DNA from: Acidovorax sp. A1169
GTDB lineage: Bacteria > Pseudomonadota > Gammaproteobacteria > Burkholderiales > Burkholderiaceae_C
Direction: 5' to 3'
DNA length: 64,000 nucleotides
NCBI RefSeq assembly: GCF_030704685.1
Contig: NZ_JAUZDX010000018.1
Coordinates: 88,362 to 152,361 of the forward strand
Part shown: one piece after another, positions 36,064 to 45,800 of the stretch
Layout of the letters: every line of letters begins with the position of its first letter
How positions within the stretch are numbered: the stretch's first letter is position 1
Translations under genes and position numbers: made by a program
Notes under the pieces: generated by a model
Database searches by the model: none
The model's input: only the letters and a program-made list of their open reading frames with translations
What the model was told of the DNA's origin: nothing

Positions 36064-36169
36064 TCCCCATCGCCATCGCCCGCTGCAGGCTCGTCCTGGT
36101 GGGCGTTACACTATCATTTTCATAGCTGCAGGCGCCAGTTACGGCAGGCAGCCTCACGCTTTTACCCGC

Positions 36170-36721
36170 ATGACCTTCCGCAGCCCGATCCGACACTGCC
36201 GCGCCTGTGGCACCGCCGTGGTGTACCGCCTGCCCGACGATGGCGACACCAAGCTGCGCGCCGTATGCCCGGCGTGCCACACGGTGCACTACGAGAACCC
36301 GCTCAATGTGGTGGGCACGGTGCCCGTGCTGGCCGATGGCCGCGTGCTGCTGTGCAAGCGCAACATCGAGCCGCGCTGGGGCAAGTGGACGCTGCCCGCA
36401 GGCTTCATGGAGCTGGAGGAGACCACTTCGCAAGGCGCCGCGCGCGAGACCGACGAGGAGGCCGGCGCGCAGATCGAAATGGGCCCGCTGTTCAGCCTGC
36501 TCAACGTGCGCCGCGTGGGCCAGGTGCATTTCTTCTACCGCGCCACGCTGCTCAGCGAGGTGTTCGACCTCGGCCACGAGACCATCGAGGCGCGCCTGTT
36601 CACCGAGGCCGAAATCCCGTGGGAAGAGATCGCCTTTCGCACGGTCAAGGAAACGCTGGAGTGCTATTTCGCCGACCGCAAGGCGGGCGCTTTTGGGCTG
36701 CACTGCATCGATATCGAGTGA
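36170..36721 (+). CDS. Nudix hydrolase with N-terminal zinc ribbon
   Basis: 183 residues. The first 40 hold a zinc ribbon (CRACG ... CPACH). The Nudix box is 'GFMELEETTSQGAARETDEE' continuing AG, matching GX5EX7REX2EEXG in full. Proteins with this ribbon in NudC-like positions act on NADH, ADP-ribose or capped RNA; here the ribbon is shorter than in NudC, so the substrate is open. Followed 17 bases later by a DUF1737 gene, suggesting a two-gene unit. Confidence 0.87.
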   Translation: MTFRSPIRHCRACGTAVVYRLPDDGDTKLRAVCPACHTVHYENPLNVVGTVPVLADGRVLLCKRNIEPRWGKWTLPAGFMELEETTSQGAARETDEEAGAQIEMGPLFSLLNVRRVGQVHFFYRATLLSEVFDLGHETIEARLFTEAEIPWEEIAFRTVKETLECYFADRKAGAFGLHCIDIE

Positions 36722-36738
36722 CCCCTGAGAGGTCTGCC

Positions 36739-36933
36739 ATGCACAGCGCCCCGCCCGACAATCTGCCCACGTACCGCCTGCTCACCGGCCCCGACGACGC
36801 GGCCTTCTGCCGACGCGTGAGCGAGGCCCTGGCGCTGGGCTATGAGCTGTATGGCTCACCGGCCGCGACCTTCAATGGTGAGCGCGTGATTGTGGCGCAA
36901 GCCATCCTCTGGCCCGGCACCAAGCCCCGATAG
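36739..36933 (+). CDS. DUF1737-family small protein
   Basis: 64 residues, full length for the family: 'YRLLTGPDDAAFCRRVSEAL' and 'GYELYGSPAATFNGERVIVA' are the conserved halves. It reads like a small single-domain beta-alpha protein, function unknown. It lies 17 bases after the Nudix gene and converges with PBP1A seven bases before that gene's end. Confidence 0.85.
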   Translation: MHSAPPDNLPTYRLLTGPDDAAFCRRVSEALALGYELYGSPAATFNGERVIVAQAILWPGTKPR

Positions 36934-36939
36934 ACCCGC

Positions 36940-39342
36940 TCAGGGCGGCACCTCGGCACCGGGCACCTGCCCCCCTGCGGGCGGCGGCACGCCGACCGGC
37001 GGGGGCATGGCAGGCGACAGCGGTGGCAGCACCATCTGCTCGGCTGGCGGCGCAGGTCCGCGCTGCGGCGACGCATCGGGCAGGGGCTGCAGGTCCGGCT
37101 CGCGGATCACCGGTGGCAGGGTGCCTGGGGGCAGCGGTGGCGGGTAGCCACCGGGCTGACTGGGCTGACCGGGCGCATCGCGGCCGAACAGGTCCATCAC
37201 CCAGTTGCGCATACCGGCCATGGCATTGCCCACGGCGCTGGGGTCTTGCTCGTCGATGAAGCGGTCCTTGCCGTCCAGCACCTGCGAGCGGAAGGACTGC
37301 TGCACGAAGTCGCCCACCATGGGCAGCGCGCTGTGGGCGCCCTGCCCCCAGTAGTCGCTGCGCAGGGTCACGCGGCCGTCGTTGAAGCCCACCCAGGCAC
37401 CGGCCACCACGCGCGGGTGCATGAGGATGAACCAGCCATCGGTGTTGTCCTGCGTGGTGCCGGTCTTGCCCGCCACGTCGCCCTGTATGCCATAGCGCGT
37501 GCGGATGGCGCGGCCCGTGCCCTTGTCAATCACGCCGCGCATGGTGGCGCGCAGCGTCTGCGCCACGCCCACGGGCAGCACCTTCTCGGCTGCGGGCGGG
37601 GTGAAGGTCTGCAGCACCTTGCCATGGCGGTCCTCGATGCGCGTGATGAGCACCGGCGACACATAGCGCCCGGCATTGGCGATGGTGCCGTAGGCCGAGA
37701 CCATCTCGCGCAGCGTGACCGGGCTGGTGCCCAGGGCCAGCGAAGGCACGAGTTCGAGCTTGCTCTCGCGCACGCCCATGGCGCGCGCCAGCTCGGCCAC
37801 GTGGGCCGGGCCGACCTTGTGCATGAGCTGGGCGGTGATGGTGTTCTTGGACAGCGCCAGGCCATCGGCCAGCGTCATGGGTTCGTCGCTCGGCGGGCCT
37901 CCGTCGGTGGGGCGCCAGACCTGCCCGCCGCCCAGGGGGATTTCCACGGCCTCGTCCATCAGCGTGTCGGTGGGCAACGCGCCCTGCTCGAAGGCCGCAC
38001 CATAGACGAAGGGCTTGAAGGTGGAGCCCGGCTGGCGCCGAGCCTGCTGCACGTGGTCGAACGGGTCCTGGCCGAAATCGCGGCTGCCGACCCAGGCCAG
38101 CACGTGGCCGGTGACCGGGTCCATGGCCATGAAGCCGGCCTGCACGCGGGTCTTGTTCTGGCGCAGGGTGCGCATGAACCCGGTATCAGCCGACAGGGTC
38201 TTGAGCGCCTCGTCCGGCGTGGCGCCCTGCTCCACCGCCGTGCGGTATTCGCTCGTGTCGCGCACGAAGTCCTGCACCAGGTCGGACTGCGGGTTCCACG
38301 CGCTGCGCTGGGCCCAGGCCGTGTCGGCAATGCCCTGCAGCTGCTTGCCCTGGCGCGCCACGGCCTGGTTGGCAAAGGCCTGCAGGCGCGAGTCGATGGT
38401 CGTGTGCACCAGCAGGCCGTCGGCATGCAGGCTGTAGCCGTTGGCATCGGCCCAAGCGATCAGGGTCTTGCGCAGCTGCTGGGCAAAGTGCGGTGCCAGG
38501 CCCGTGGCCTCGCTCTGGCGCTCGAAATCGACGCGCAGGGGGCGTTTTTGCAGGGTGTCGAACTGGGCCTTGTCGAGCTTGTCGCGCTTGACCATCTGCG
38601 CCAGCACGGTGTTGCGCCGCGCCTGGGCGCGCTCGGGGTTCATCACCGGGTTGTAGTAGGCCGTGCCCTTGAGCATGCCGATCAGCGTGGCGCTCTCCAG
38701 CAGGTTGAGCTTGTCGGCAGACTTGTCGAAGTAGGTGCGCGCCGCCATCTCGATGCCGTAGGCGTTGTACAAAAACGGCACGGTGTTGAGGTAGGTCTCC
38801 AGGATCTCGTCCTTGGAGTACGACATCTCGATCTTGATCGCGGTGATCGCCTCCTTGAGCTTGCGCGTCAAGGTGCGCGAGCGCCCGATCTCCTCGGGGA
38901 ACAGGTTGCGCGCCAGCTGCTGGGTGATGGTCGAGCCGCCCTGCGGATCCCCGCGCAGCGTGTGCACCACCGATGAGGCGGTGCGCCGCCAGTCCATGCC
39001 CCAGTGCTCGTAGAAGCGGTGGTCCTCGGTGGCGATGAGGGCATTGACCACGTGCGGGGCCACGCGGTTGAGGGCCACCCACTCGCGGTTCGCCCAGCGG
39101 TATTCGGAAAGCACCTTGCCATCGGACGAGATCAGCTGCGCGGGCCGCTCGGTCTTGGCCTTGGTGATGTCGCTGATGGACGGCGTGAACGGAATCAGCG
39201 CCAGGGTGTAGAGCACCAGGACCGCCGGCAGGGCCAGGATGGCCAGCAGCCATTTGCGGCGCGAAGAGCCCTTTGCATAGGCCGCCACGCGACGCAGGCC
39301 GCCGGCCAGGCGCGTGCCCAGGTTGGTGAGAAGGGGTGGCAT
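36940..39342 (-). CDS. Penicillin-binding protein 1A, bifunctional transglycosylase/transpeptidase
   Basis: 800 residues. One membrane span (residues 31-52), transglycosylase domain about 70-250 ('ATEDHRFYEHWGMDWR' catalytic Glu, 'GGSTITQQLARNLF'), transpeptidase domain about 400-680 with nucleophile 'RQPGSTFKPFVYG' (SxxK), 'SKN' in 'GLALSKNTITAQ' and 'KTGTTQDNTDG'. The last 70 residues are Pro/Gly-rich and disordered. The ATG overlaps the ligA stop by one base (TGATG), so the two are translationally coupled; a GTG one codon upstream is an alternative. Confidence 0.92.
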   Translation of the reverse strand: MPPLLTNLGTRLAGGLRRVAAYAKGSSRRKWLLAILALPAVLVLYTLALIPFTPSISDITKAKTERPAQLISSDGKVLSEYRWANREWVALNRVAPHVVNALIATEDHRFYEHWGMDWRRTASSVVHTLRGDPQGGSTITQQLARNLFPEEIGRSRTLTRKLKEAITAIKIEMSYSKDEILETYLNTVPFLYNAYGIEMAARTYFDKSADKLNLLESATLIGMLKGTAYYNPVMNPERAQARRNTVLAQMVKRDKLDKAQFDTLQKRPLRVDFERQSEATGLAPHFAQQLRKTLIAWADANGYSLHADGLLVHTTIDSRLQAFANQAVARQGKQLQGIADTAWAQRSAWNPQSDLVQDFVRDTSEYRTAVEQGATPDEALKTLSADTGFMRTLRQNKTRVQAGFMAMDPVTGHVLAWVGSRDFGQDPFDHVQQARRQPGSTFKPFVYGAAFEQGALPTDTLMDEAVEIPLGGGQVWRPTDGGPPSDEPMTLADGLALSKNTITAQLMHKVGPAHVAELARAMGVRESKLELVPSLALGTSPVTLREMVSAYGTIANAGRYVSPVLITRIEDRHGKVLQTFTPPAAEKVLPVGVAQTLRATMRGVIDKGTGRAIRTRYGIQGDVAGKTGTTQDNTDGWFILMHPRVVAGAWVGFNDGRVTLRSDYWGQGAHSALPMVGDFVQQSFRSQVLDGKDRFIDEQDPSAVGNAMAGMRNWVMDLFGRDAPGQPSQPGGYPPPLPPGTLPPVIREPDLQPLPDASPQRGPAPPAEQMVLPPLSPAMPPPVGVPPPAGGQVPGAEVPP

Positions 39343-41618
39343 CACGCCGCGGGCCCGCCGGCCAGCAGCGCCAGCATGCCTGCCTCGTCGAGCACGGGCA
39401 CGCCCAGTTCCTCGGCCTTGGCGAGCTTGCTGCCGGCCTCTTCGCCGGCCACCACGTAGCTCGTCTTCTTGCTCACCGAGCCCGAGACCTTGGCACCGGC
39501 GGCTTCGAGCATGTCCTTGGCGGCATCGCGGCTCAGGGTGGGCAAGGTGCCGGTGAGCACGATGGTCTTGCCGGCCAGCACCTGGGCGACTTTTTCTCGC
39601 GCGGCGGCTTCAGGCCATGTGATATCCAAATCGAGAAGTTGCTGAACTACTTCGCGATTGTGTGGCTGCTGAAAAAAAGTATGCACACTTTGAGCGACGA
39701 TTGGACCAACGTCGTTAACCTCTAAAAGACGCTCAACGCTAGCCGCTTCATCCGCTGTACTGCCCATAAGTGCATTTAGCGTACCGAAATTTTTCGCAAG
39801 CTCTTTTGCAGTAGCCTCGCCTACATGGCGGATTCCTAAACTAAAAAGAAATTTTGCTAGGCTAGTCTTTTTCGATGCTTTTAGTGCTTCTAACAAATTA
39901 AGCGCAGACTTCTCAGCCATCCGATCAAGCGATGCAACTGCTGCGAGATCTAGGCGGTACAGGTCGGGTAGCGTCCGTATCAAATTTCCATCGACTAGCT
40001 GCTCCACGACTTTTTCCCCTAATCCTTCGATGTCCATTGCTCGCCGAGCCGCAAAATGCAAAATAGCTTCTTTCCGCTGCGCACTACAATAGATTCCTCC
40101 AGAGCAACGATAGTCCGCCTCCCCTTCCTCACGCACCGCATCACTGCCGCACACAGGGCATGTACTTGGCATTTTAAAAATAGCGCCCCTTACTTCCCTG
40201 ACGAGTACCGCTGTGTAATTCCTTTGCTGCTGAGATTTAAATTTATTCTTTTTTTTCACTCCCAGAGAGAGGGAATTTTTTAGCGAAATAAATCTCGTCT
40301 TCTTACGCTCACTTTTCTTGCGCAATTGAAACTTTTTCAACCGCACATAGTGAATTGGCCGCTTCGAACCAGCAATTCTCCCAACAATTTCCGGAATAAC
40401 ATCCCCAGCACGTCGAACAACGACTATGTCAGCAACTCGAATATCTTTTCGCCGTGCCTCATCTTCATTATGCAAAGTGGCATTTGTAACAGTAACCCCA
40501 CCTACAAACACGGGGGTCAAACGAGCAACTGGAGTCAATTTCCCTGTCCGTCCGACCTGCACATCAATACCCTCTACCTTTGTAGGCATCTCTTGCGCGG
40601 GATATTTGTGTGCAACCGCCCAACGCGGCTCTCGGGTTTTAAAACCCAGGCTACGCTGCAGATCAAGCCGATTGACCTTATAGACAACGCCATCGATGTC
40701 ATATGGTAGTTGGTCCCGTTTCTCTCCCATCTCCAAGTGAAAAGCTACCAGTTCAGCCGCACCCTTTGCGATTCGAACTTGTATAGCTACGGGAAAGCCC
40801 CACGACTTTAGCGTCTGCAGCATTTCATAGTGCGTCGCAAATGCTTTTCCTCCGTCGTTAACAGGAGTCGTAGCACCCAAGCCATATGCAAAAAAGCTCA
40901 ACCGCCTTTGAGCCGATATATCTGAGTCAAGCTGACGCACAGCTCCAGCTGCAGCATTTCTTGGATTAACAAAAACTTTCTCCCCATGTTCACGCTGATA
41001 TTCATTTAGCGCGTGAAAATCAGCATGACGCATATAGACCTCACCACGCACTTCAAGCAGCGGAGGAACATCTCCTGGCAGGATAAGCGGGATTTGACGG
41101 ATACGTCGAATATTATGCGTTACGTCTTCACCCACTTCACCATCACCACGAGTCGCTGCTTGAACAAGTTTTCCCTGCTCATAGCGGAGACTCATTGCCA
41201 AGCCGTCAAATTTAGGCTCCGCGACATATTCTACAGCCGGATCATCATCAGACAAACCCAGTTCTCGGCGCACGCGCAAATCAAAAGCCTCAGCCCCAGC
41301 AGCTTCATTATTAGTTTCAGTGTAAATGCTAAGCATTGGCACTTGATGAATAACTTTGGGAAGACGGTCTAGAACCAACCCAATCACCCGCTGCGTGGGG
41401 GAGTCAGGAGATATCGCTTGCGGGTACTTATTCTCTAGATTTTGTAACTCTTTAAACAAAAAGTCATACTCAGCATCCGACACACTAGGCGAATCAGAAA
41501 AATAATACCCAACCGAATACCTCTGTAGCAGAATTCTTAATTCCTCTATGCGCTTCGCTGCGATTGACTCTTCTTTAGAAGGCTCAGGATTTCCAAAAAG
41601 ATCTAGGCTTTCAGCCAT
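39342..41618 (-). CDS. ligA: NAD-dependent DNA ligase, mosaic and AT-rich
   Basis: 758 residues. Seals nicks using NAD. Present are adenylation lysine K136 (EPKFDG), the OB fold, the four-Cys zinc finger starting at Cys487 ('CPVCGSDAV'), HhH repeats and a C-terminal BRCT domain. Two things are odd. First, from about 39600 to the start the DNA is AT-rich with unusual codons, while the BRCT end and both neighbours are GC-rich. Second, residues about 422-482 are a lysine-rich insertion (LKKFQLRKKSERKKTRF and onwards) between OB fold and zinc finger, absent from the usual family. The motif set suggests it still works. Confidence 0.93.
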   Translation of the reverse strand: MAESLDLFGNPEPSKEESIAAKRIEELRILLQRYSVGYYFSDSPSVSDAEYDFLFKELQNLENKYPQAISPDSPTQRVIGLVLDRLPKVIHQVPMLSIYTETNNEAAGAEAFDLRVRRELGLSDDDPAVEYVAEPKFDGLAMSLRYEQGKLVQAATRGDGEVGEDVTHNIRRIRQIPLILPGDVPPLLEVRGEVYMRHADFHALNEYQREHGEKVFVNPRNAAAGAVRQLDSDISAQRRLSFFAYGLGATTPVNDGGKAFATHYEMLQTLKSWGFPVAIQVRIAKGAAELVAFHLEMGEKRDQLPYDIDGVVYKVNRLDLQRSLGFKTREPRWAVAHKYPAQEMPTKVEGIDVQVGRTGKLTPVARLTPVFVGGVTVTNATLHNEDEARRKDIRVADIVVVRRAGDVIPEIVGRIAGSKRPIHYVRLKKFQLRKKSERKKTRFISLKNSLSLGVKKKNKFKSQQQRNYTAVLVREVRGAIFKMPSTCPVCGSDAVREEGEADYRCSGGIYCSAQRKEAILHFAARRAMDIEGLGEKVVEQLVDGNLIRTLPDLYRLDLAAVASLDRMAEKSALNLLEALKASKKTSLAKFLFSLGIRHVGEATAKELAKNFGTLNALMGSTADEAASVERLLEVNDVGPIVAQSVHTFFQQPHNREVVQQLLDLDITWPEAAAREKVAQVLAGKTIVLTGTLPTLSRDAAKDMLEAAGAKVSGSVSKKTSYVVAGEEAGSKLAKAEELGVPVLDEAGMLALLAGGPAA

Positions 41619-41633
41619 ATCAACACCATCTTC

Positions 41634-42746
41634 TCAACTAAACAGGCGCCGTGCCAGCACCGAGCCGGCCGACAGCTCGCGCCCGTCGAGCTGGTCGTAC
41701 AGCAGCTCCAGGTCGGCTGCGATCGGGTCCATGGCCATGGCGGGCAGCGGGTGGCCGTTCTGGTCGCAGAGCACGCCGTCCATGGCCTCGCACAGCGCGG
41801 AGGCCACTTCGCGCAGGCGCGTGAACGGCTGCTCGCTGCGGTGTACCTGCGACACATCGAGGCTCAGGGTCACGTCGCGGATGGCGGACTGGTCCGGGTC
41901 ATCGGCCAGTGCCGCCTGCGTGTCATAACCCAGGGTGAGCAGCGGCGGCAGGCCCGGGCTGCCCGTGGGCAGCACCAGGCGGCCCGGCATGGCGCCGGAC
42001 ACGAAGCCCAGGCGCGCGGCGTTCTGGTGGATGTAGCCGGGGCTCCAGGCGGCCTGGCGCGCGCGCAGCATGAAGGCCAGTTGCGCATCGTGGTCGCTGG
42101 CGAACTGATCGAGCTCGCGGGCGCGGGCCACTTCCTGCAGCATGTCGGGGAAATCGGGGGCGGCGTTCACCGCATCGGCAAAGGCCTGGGCCTTGACCAC
42201 GAATTCGGAGTATTCGATCTCGTTGAGCGCGCCCATGCGGTTGGCCAGCTGCACGCCGGCCTGAAAGCTCTGGTAGCGCTGGCCGGGCGACGGCGTCTCC
42301 CACTGCTGGGTGGCTTCGTTGTAGCCTTCGATGGCAAAGGGCTTGCTGCCCGCGCGGCGGGTGGGCGGCATGGCGGCCAGCGCGGCATCGCCCGAGACGA
42401 TGAGCTCGGGCTGCAAGGTGGCGATCACGTCGATCAGCGGATCCAGCCCCGGGCGGCGCTCCAGCGACATCGGCGGCACCGGCATCTGCAGCGCATCAAG
42501 CACGTCCACCGTGTGCACCGAGGGGTGGGGTCCGCGGTCCAGGCTGTCCAGTTCCGCCGCCGTGAGCTGGGTGGCACCGGCATCGAAGCCGGGTTCCTGG
42601 CGCAGCGCCGGGTCGGCGCTGTGATCGGGCTCCTCGGGCGAGGCGCGCCGCGGGGCGTTGCGGTGCGACGTCCAGGCGTTGTAGGCCACGATGAGGGCCA
42701 GCACCAGGCCGCCGATGATGGCCAGACTCAGTTGCAATGTGCTCAT
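41634..42746 (-). CDS. zipA: Cell division protein ZipA
   Basis: 370 residues. One N-terminal membrane span ('LSLAIIGGLVLALIVAYNAW', residues 6-25), a charged and Pro-rich linker, and a C-terminal FtsZ-binding domain ('VTLSLDVSQVHRSEQPFTRL'). Links FtsZ to the membrane. Identification rests on the membrane topology, the ZipA-like C-terminal domain and the position between smc and ligA, which is conserved in beta-proteobacteria. The final two or three codons (FS) already look like the AT-rich tract of ligA. Confidence 0.85.
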   Translation of the reverse strand: MSTLQLSLAIIGGLVLALIVAYNAWTSHRNAPRRASPEEPDHSADPALRQEPGFDAGATQLTAAELDSLDRGPHPSVHTVDVLDALQMPVPPMSLERRPGLDPLIDVIATLQPELIVSGDAALAAMPPTRRAGSKPFAIEGYNEATQQWETPSPGQRYQSFQAGVQLANRMGALNEIEYSEFVVKAQAFADAVNAAPDFPDMLQEVARARELDQFASDHDAQLAFMLRARQAAWSPGYIHQNAARLGFVSGAMPGRLVLPTGSPGLPPLLTLGYDTQAALADDPDQSAIRDVTLSLDVSQVHRSEQPFTRLREVASALCEAMDGVLCDQNGHPLPAMAMDPIAADLELLYDQLDGRELSAGSVLARRLFS

Positions 42747-42806
42747 AGATCTCGGTCCGGTCCGTGCCCGGCGGGAAGGCTGCGGAAGCTTGTCTTGGTC
42801 ATCATG

Positions 42807-45800
42807 TCATGCATCGGCCATCGAAAGGGCCGACTCCATGTCCACTGCCACGATGCGCGAGACGCCCTGCTCCTGCATGGTCACGCCGATCAGTTGCTCG
42901 GCCATTTCCATGGCGATCTTGTTGTGGCTGATGAACAGGAACTGCGTGCTCTTGCTCATGCTGGAGACCAGCTTGGCATAGCGCTCGGTGTTGGCGTCGT
43001 CCAGCGGCGCGTCCACTTCGTCCAGCAGGCAGAACGGTGCGGGGTTGAGCTGGAAGATGGCGAACACCAGCGCAATCGCCGTGAGCGCCTTCTCGCCACC
43101 CGATAGCAGGTGGATGGTCTGGTTCTTCTTGCCCGGCGGCTGGGCCATCACCTGCACACCGGAATCGAGGATTTCGTCGCCGGTGATGATGAGCCGGGCC
43201 TGGCCGCCACCGAACAGCTCGGGGAACATGCGCCCGAAATGGCCGTTGACGGTGTCGAAGGTGCCCGAGAGCAGCTGGCGCGTTTCGCCGTCGATCTTGC
43301 GGATCGCGTCTTCCAGCGTGTTCATGGCCTCGGTCAGGTCGGCCGTCTGCGCATCCAGGAAGATCTTGCGCTCGCTGGCCAGCTTGAGTTCGTCCAGCGC
43401 CGCCAGGTTCACCGCGCCCAGGGCCGCGATCTCGCGGTGCAGGCGGTCGATTTCGCCCTGCAGGCCAGAGACGCGCACGTTGCCATCGGCGATCGACTGG
43501 GCCACGGCCTCCAGGTCGGCCTGGGCATCGGCGAGCAAGGTGGTGTACTGCTCCAGGCCCAGGCGCGCGGCCTGCTCCTTGAGCTGGAATTCAGTGATGC
43601 GCGCGCGCAGCGGGTCGAGCGCGCGCTCAAGCTGCATGCGGCGTTCGTCGCTGGCGCGCAGCTTGGCAGTCAGGTCGTCGTACTCGCCACGTTGGGCAGA
43701 CAGGGCCTTCTCGCGCTCCATCTTCACGTCCAGGGCGGCCTGCAGGCCGCCCTGGGCGGCCGCGTCGGACAGGCGGGCCAGCTCGTCGCGGGCGCGCTGC
43801 TGCTCGTCGGTGAGCGAAGCGGCCTGCTGGTTGGCCGTCTCGATGGAGCGGTTGAGTTCGCCGCGGCGCGCCTCCAGGCTGCGCTGCGAGAAGGTGGCCT
43901 CCTGCGCCTGGCGCTCCAGCGTGCGCTGCTGCTCGCGGCAGGCGGCCAGCTTGCGCTCGGCCTCGATCACGCGGTCGCCCAGCTGCGCCTCGCGCTCCTG
44001 GCTGTCGGCCAGCTGCATGTCCAGCTCTTCGAAGCGGGCTTCGGCCGCCACGCGGCGCTCCTGCAGGTCAGCCAATTGCGCTTCGATCTCGGCGATGTCG
44101 GCGCCGATCTGTGCGCTGCGGGCGCGCGTCTGCTCGGCCAGCTGGGTCAGCCGCAGGGTCTCCACCTGCAGCTCGTGGGCCCGGCTCTGGGCCTCGGTGG
44201 CCTCGCGGCGGGCACCCACCAGGCGCTGCGAGGCGTCGGCATAGGCGCTTTCGGCGCGAACCAGGGCGGTGCGCGACTCTTCGGCGATCAGGGCCTGGGC
44301 GCGCAGTTCCTTCTCCAGGTGCTCGATCTCCTGGGCGCGGGCCAGCATGCCCGACTGCTCGGAGTCCTGCGCGTAGAAGCTCACGCTGTGGGCGCTGACG
44401 GCATGGCCCGAGGGCACGAACACCACCTCGCCCGGCTGCAGCGCGCTGCGGCGGTTCAGCGCTTCATCGAGCGTGGGGGCGGTATAGCAGCCCTGCAGCC
44501 AGTCGACCAGCACGGCGCGCAGGCCGGCATCGTTCAAGCGCAGCAGGTCGGACAGGCGCGCATGCGGCGAAGCCGCCTCGGGCGTGCCGGCGGAAGGCAT
44601 GCTGTAGAACGCCAGGCGCGCCGGGGGCGCATCGGTGCCGCCCGAGCCCAGAAAGCCGCGCACCATGTCCAGGCGACCTACTTCGAGTGCGGCCAGGCGC
44701 TCGCGCAGCGCGGCTTCGAGTGCGTTTTCCCAGCCCGGTTCGATGTGGATGCGGCTCCACAGGCCTTGCAGGCTGTCGAGCCCGTGCTTGGCCAGCCAGG
44801 GGCGCAGCTTGCCATCGGTCTTGACCTTTTCCTGCAAGGCCTTGAGGGCCTCCATGCGGGCCGAGAGGTCGGCCTGGCGCGCGCTTTCGCTGTTCACGGC
44901 CTGCTGGCGGGCGCGGCGGTCGTCGTCCAGCTGCGGCACGGCCTCCTGCAGCTCGGCCAGTCGGGCCTCGGTGGCCTCCGCCAGTTCCTGGGCTTCGTCC
45001 AGTTGCTCCTGCAGGTTGGCCAGGCGCGCCTCGTCGGGCGCGGCCAGGGCATTGCGGTCGGCGCGCAGGCGCTCGTAGCGGCCATCGAACTGGCGGCTCT
45101 GCTCGTCGATGCTGCGCTGCTCGGCAGCCAGCACGCCGATCTGCTGCTGCACCTGGACCACGCTGGCGCGCTGCTCGGAGGTGCGGCTTTGCGCCTGGCG
45201 CAGGGCGTCTTCGAGGTCGGGCAGCTGCATGGCCTGCTCTTCGACCTGGGCAGCCAGCAGTTCGGCGCGCTCCTCGGCGTCCACGCCGGCACCGGCGAGG
45301 TTTTCGAGCTCGATGTCGGCCTCTTCCTTGCGCGCGGACCACTGGGCGATCTGCTCGGCCAGCGTCACCAGGCGCTGCTCCACGCGCAGGCGGCCCTCCA
45401 CCACGTAGCGGATCTCGGCCTCCAGGCGCCCCACTTCGGCCGTGGCCTCGTAGAGCTTGCCCTGGGCTTGGTTGACGTGGTCGCCCGCAGCATAGTGCGC
45501 CTGGCGGATGGTCTCGAGGTCGGACTCGACGGCGCGCAGGTCGGCCATGCGCGATTCGAGGTCGTTCACGGCCTGCAGACCATCCAGGCGCACCTTGGCC
45601 TGGTCGGCCTCGGCATCGGCACGCTTCAAGAACCACTGCTGGTGCTGCTTGAGCGTGGCGTCGGAGTTCAGCGCGTTGTATTTGGCAGCCACCTCGGCCT
45701 GCTTTTCAAGCTTTTCGAGGTTGGCGTTGAGTTCGCGCAGGATGTCTTCCACCCGTGTCAGGTTCTCGCGCGTGTCCGAGAGGCGGTTTTCCGTCTCGCG

